Part shown: positions 62,239-64,000 of the stretch, piece by piece | Numbering within the stretch: the first letter of the stretch is position 1 | How the letters are laid out: each line of letters begins with the position of its first letter | NCBI RefSeq assembly: GCF_004310865.1 | Contig: NZ_SIXI01000002.1 | Coordinates: 771,775 to 835,774 of the forward strand | DNA: 64,000 bases | From: Aquabacterium lacunae | GTDB taxonomy: Bacteria > Pseudomonadota > Gammaproteobacteria > Burkholderiales > Burkholderiaceae_C | Direction of reading: 5' to 3' | Position numbers and translations under genes: made by a program | Notes under the pieces: generated by a model | What the model saw: the letters and a program-made list of their open reading frames with translations, nothing else | The model's database searches: none | What the model was told of the DNA's origin: nothing

Positions 62239-62934
62239 ATGACCGCCCCCGACCACCGCACCCGAGTTGCCGCTGAAAAGCGCGAACGCATGCGCATGCG
62301 CCTGATCGAAAGCGCCCTGCATGTCTTCGCGCAAAAGGGTGCCGACGCCGCGGTGATCGAAGACGTGATCGCCATGGCCAAGGTGTCGCGCGGCACGTTC
62401 TACAACTACTTCCGCACGAACGAAGATCTGCTGGGCGCGGTGGTCAAGGCCTTGGGAGATGAGCTCCTCACACTGGTCGAAACCGTGGTGATCGAGTGCC
62501 AGGACCCGGCCGAGCGCCTGGCCACCGGCGTTCGCATGGCGCTGCACACGATGCAGGTGCATCCACTGCTGGCCCAATTCGTGGCGCGCTCGGGCCTGGC
62601 CATGGCGGCGAACAACAGCCTGGCCATGGCCTACCTGCCGCGCGACATTCAGGCGGCCATCGACAGTGGACGCTTCCAACTGGCCTCGGTGCATGTCGGC
62701 CTGGTGCTGGTGCTGGGCACGGCGCACGCCGCCGTGACGGCCATGACCCTGCCCCCGCCGCTGTCCAGCAGCCTGCCCGCCCACTACCCTGAAGAGGTCA
62801 CATACCACTTGCTGCTGGGCCTGGGCATGACCAAGGCCCAGGCACGCAAGCTCGTGAGCACTCCCATCACCACCGTGGAGTTCCCCGAACAGGGCCTGCT
62901 GGCCCGGACGCGCACGGGGCACCATCCGGCGTGA
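62239..62934 (+). CDS. TetR-family transcriptional regulator of the catabolic operon
   Basis: 231 aa. N-terminal HTH: RLIESALHVFAQKGADAAVIEDVIAMAKVSRGTFYNYFRTNEDLLGAVV. The C-terminal ligand-binding part is AMAANNSLAMAYLPRDIQAAIDSGRF. Divergent from the VOC dioxygenase operon with the operator in the 161-bp gap, so it probably represses the operon until a pathway metabolite binds. Confidence 0.93.
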   Translation: MTAPDHRTRVAAEKRERMRMRLIESALHVFAQKGADAAVIEDVIAMAKVSRGTFYNYFRTNEDLLGAVVKALGDELLTLVETVVIECQDPAERLATGVRMALHTMQVHPLLAQFVARSGLAMAANNSLAMAYLPRDIQAAIDSGRFQLASVHVGLVLVLGTAHAAVTAMTLPPPLSSSLPAHYPEEVTYHLLLGLGMTKAQARKLVSTPITTVEFPEQGLLARTRTGHHPA

Positions 62935-62971
62935 GCGCGATCTTGGCGTCATCGGAAGAAGCTTTCGACAG

Positions 62972-63020
62972 GGTGGGCAGCGCAGGGTGCGAACCTGCGA
63001 TCCCGCCGTGTGAAAGCAGT
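62972..63020 (-). tRNA. 3' part of a tRNA-Val(CAC)-like gene (fragment)
   Basis: On the minus strand: anticodon arm CTGCT-TTCACAC-GGCGG (anticodon CAC; two G:U pairs), a short variable region, T arm GCAGG-TTCGCAC-CCTGC (stem perfect, but the usual A58 of the loop is C), and acceptor GCTGCCC-ACC. No D arm or 5' acceptor strand is found upstream (63021-63060). It looks like a tRNA 3' half left by an integrative element. Confidence 0.5.
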
Positions 63021-63057
63021 CAATCGGCCTGGCTGTTGCCGGTTTGTGGCAACGTGA

Positions 63058-63495
63058 AGGCCGTTCAGACGAGAGTTCAAGCGTGAGGCCGTCAACTTGG
63101 TCATCGAGCGTGGCTTGTCCGTGGCGCAAACGGCCAAAGGTCTGGATGTTCACGAGAACGTCCTGCGCAACTGGGTTCTAGAGGCCAAGGTCAAACCGCG
63201 GCATGCGTTTCCTGGTCAAGGCGTGATGAAGCCTGATCTGCTGAAAAAACGGCGGCCTGCATCGCATCGATGCGTCTCATGCGAGCGCAGGCATTGCGAG
63301 CAAGACCTCGCAGGCGCGGGTTGCCGAAGGACAAGGGTGAGCGCAGTGTCATCGCTGGCAATGTGCTGGACCGGGAATTCACTGCGGCGGCATCCCATCG
63401 CAAGTGGGTGGCCGACTTGGCCTACATCTGGACTGCACAAGGCTGGTTGTGTTTCGCTGTGGTGCTGGACCACAGAAACGGCAGCAGCCCACTAG
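63058..63495 (+). mobile_element. Broken IS3-type transposase (OrfA and OrfB remnants)
   Basis: 63058-63267 encodes REFKREAVNLVIERGLSVAQTAKGLDVHENVLRNWV, the IS3-type OrfA helix-turn-helix, joined by an internal deletion to LLKKRRPASHR. From 63270 another frame encodes MRAQALRARPRRRGLPKDKG, VLDREFTAAASHRKWVADLAYIWTAQGWL, the OrfB start with the first catalytic Asp (VAD). Homology ends near 63475; the rest of OrfB with the second Asp and Glu is missing. Not functional. Confidence 0.75.
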
Positions 63496-63880
63496 ATGCA
63501 ACCCTGGGTCTGGTCCTGCGCTCGCGCGCCACGGGTGGGGATATGACCGTACTCCAGGCGCTGCTGCCGCATTTCAGCTTCTAGCAGGAGCGGTGGGCGT
63601 GACTTGGGGCTTGACAACCGATCGGTGTGATCTTTCGGTTTGGCACTGCGGGTCGCAGAGATTCTGCATCTCACGTGTGTGGGTCAAATGACCAAAGCCT
63701 GGGTTAACGGCGTTGCAATGCCGCGACCAGTTCCGCTGATTCACCAGGGCCTGCGAGTCACTCGTTCATGGGCTACTGGAGTGTTGTGCCCAGCACACTT
63801 GCACGTGCGAGCCGAGCAATGCCCTTCGGTTCGACCACAACCCGCCCCGCGCTTTCGCGAACCGCCTGGAGCATGTTGAA
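63496..63880. other. Stretch without recognised genes
   Basis: Only short frames with no family resemblance. It lies between the broken IS3-type sequence and IS21-like repeats and is probably mobile-element debris. Confidence 0.5.
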
Positions 63881-63924
63881 TCACGAGCAAAACTGAGCCA
63901 GGCGTCACGTCCAAAACTGAGCCA
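63881..63924. mobile_element. IS21-like terminal direct repeats at the window edge
   Basis: TCACGAGCAAAACTGAGCCA (63881-63900) and TCACGTCCAAAACTGAGCCA (63905-63924) match at 18 of 20 bases. Tandem AAAACTGAGCCA units like these mark one end of many IS21-family elements. No transposase start is visible before the window ends. Confidence 0.5.
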
Positions 63925-64000
63925 CTAGGTTGACGAAGAAGCGGACTGCTCGGATGTGGATAAGTCTACTGTCTGGTCGGCTCCTTTGGGTGTTTTGCTA

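Overview
The window is GC-rich, densely packed chromosomal DNA from a betaproteobacterium, most likely of the order Burkholderiales. Support for this: the layout of the cytochrome aa3 oxidase locus (DUF2244-ctaC-ctaD-small protein-cox11-DUF2970-ctaE, DUF2909 on the opposite strand, SURF1-ctaA-ctaB-SCO1), the DUF4148 proteins, a BioC-like protein beside ComF, and paired LplT-like transporters of which one is fused to an acyltransferase. No rRNA or complete tRNA gene was found.

Region by region. 1-9570 is an accessory array of 5'-truncated rhs genes whose C-terminal toxin tips are DUF2235/Tle1-type phospholipases. Each is followed by a small lipoprotein that is probably its immunity protein. 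The array contains one duplicated block, several recombination scars and a small inverted-repeat element. 9692-14282 holds the queuosine tRNA genes queA and tgt with a hybrid sensor kinase gene between them. 14288-24878 (mostly minus strand) holds a CPBP protease, two LplT-type transporters, a DUF2145/YiaAB module with a divergent XRE regulator, a CoA transferase, a PEP-CTERM CAP protein and a Fur-boxed tonB-exbB-exbD operon. 25077-35822 is a partial type VI secretion (T6SS) locus: tssA, an OmpA-like protein, tagF, tssM, an unrecognised 541-aa membrane protein, a PAAR spike tip, a TagX-like M15 peptidase and an unknown anchored protein. 35864-40806 holds a DNA ligase, folE with a BLUF photoreceptor, a DUF429 protein and a hexose-6-phosphate mutarotase. 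40877-51019 is the cytochrome oxidase locus. 51277-57214 holds a BioC-like protein, ComF, a duplicated DUF4148 gene flanking a LysR regulator, a FemAB-like protein and a P-loop kinase. 57278-62934 is a four-gene aromatic-type catabolic operon with a divergent TetR regulator and a clear operator. 62935-64000 is mobile-element debris: a tRNA-Val 3' fragment, a broken IS3-type element and IS21-like terminal repeats.

How the parts may work together. The Rhs-Tle1 proteins, the PAAR protein and the T6SS membrane-complex genes belong to one antagonism strategy. Tle1 toxins cleave phospholipids, the lipoproteins would protect the producer's periplasm, and the LplT/acyltransferase pair could repair lysophospholipids, although that last link is inferred. 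Most core T6SS genes (tssB, C, D, E, F, G, H, I, J, K, L) are absent from the window and must lie elsewhere if the system works. The cox locus is a self-contained respiratory module: structural subunits, CuA/CuB copper insertion (SCO1, Cox11), heme A synthesis (CtaA, CtaB) and assembly factors.
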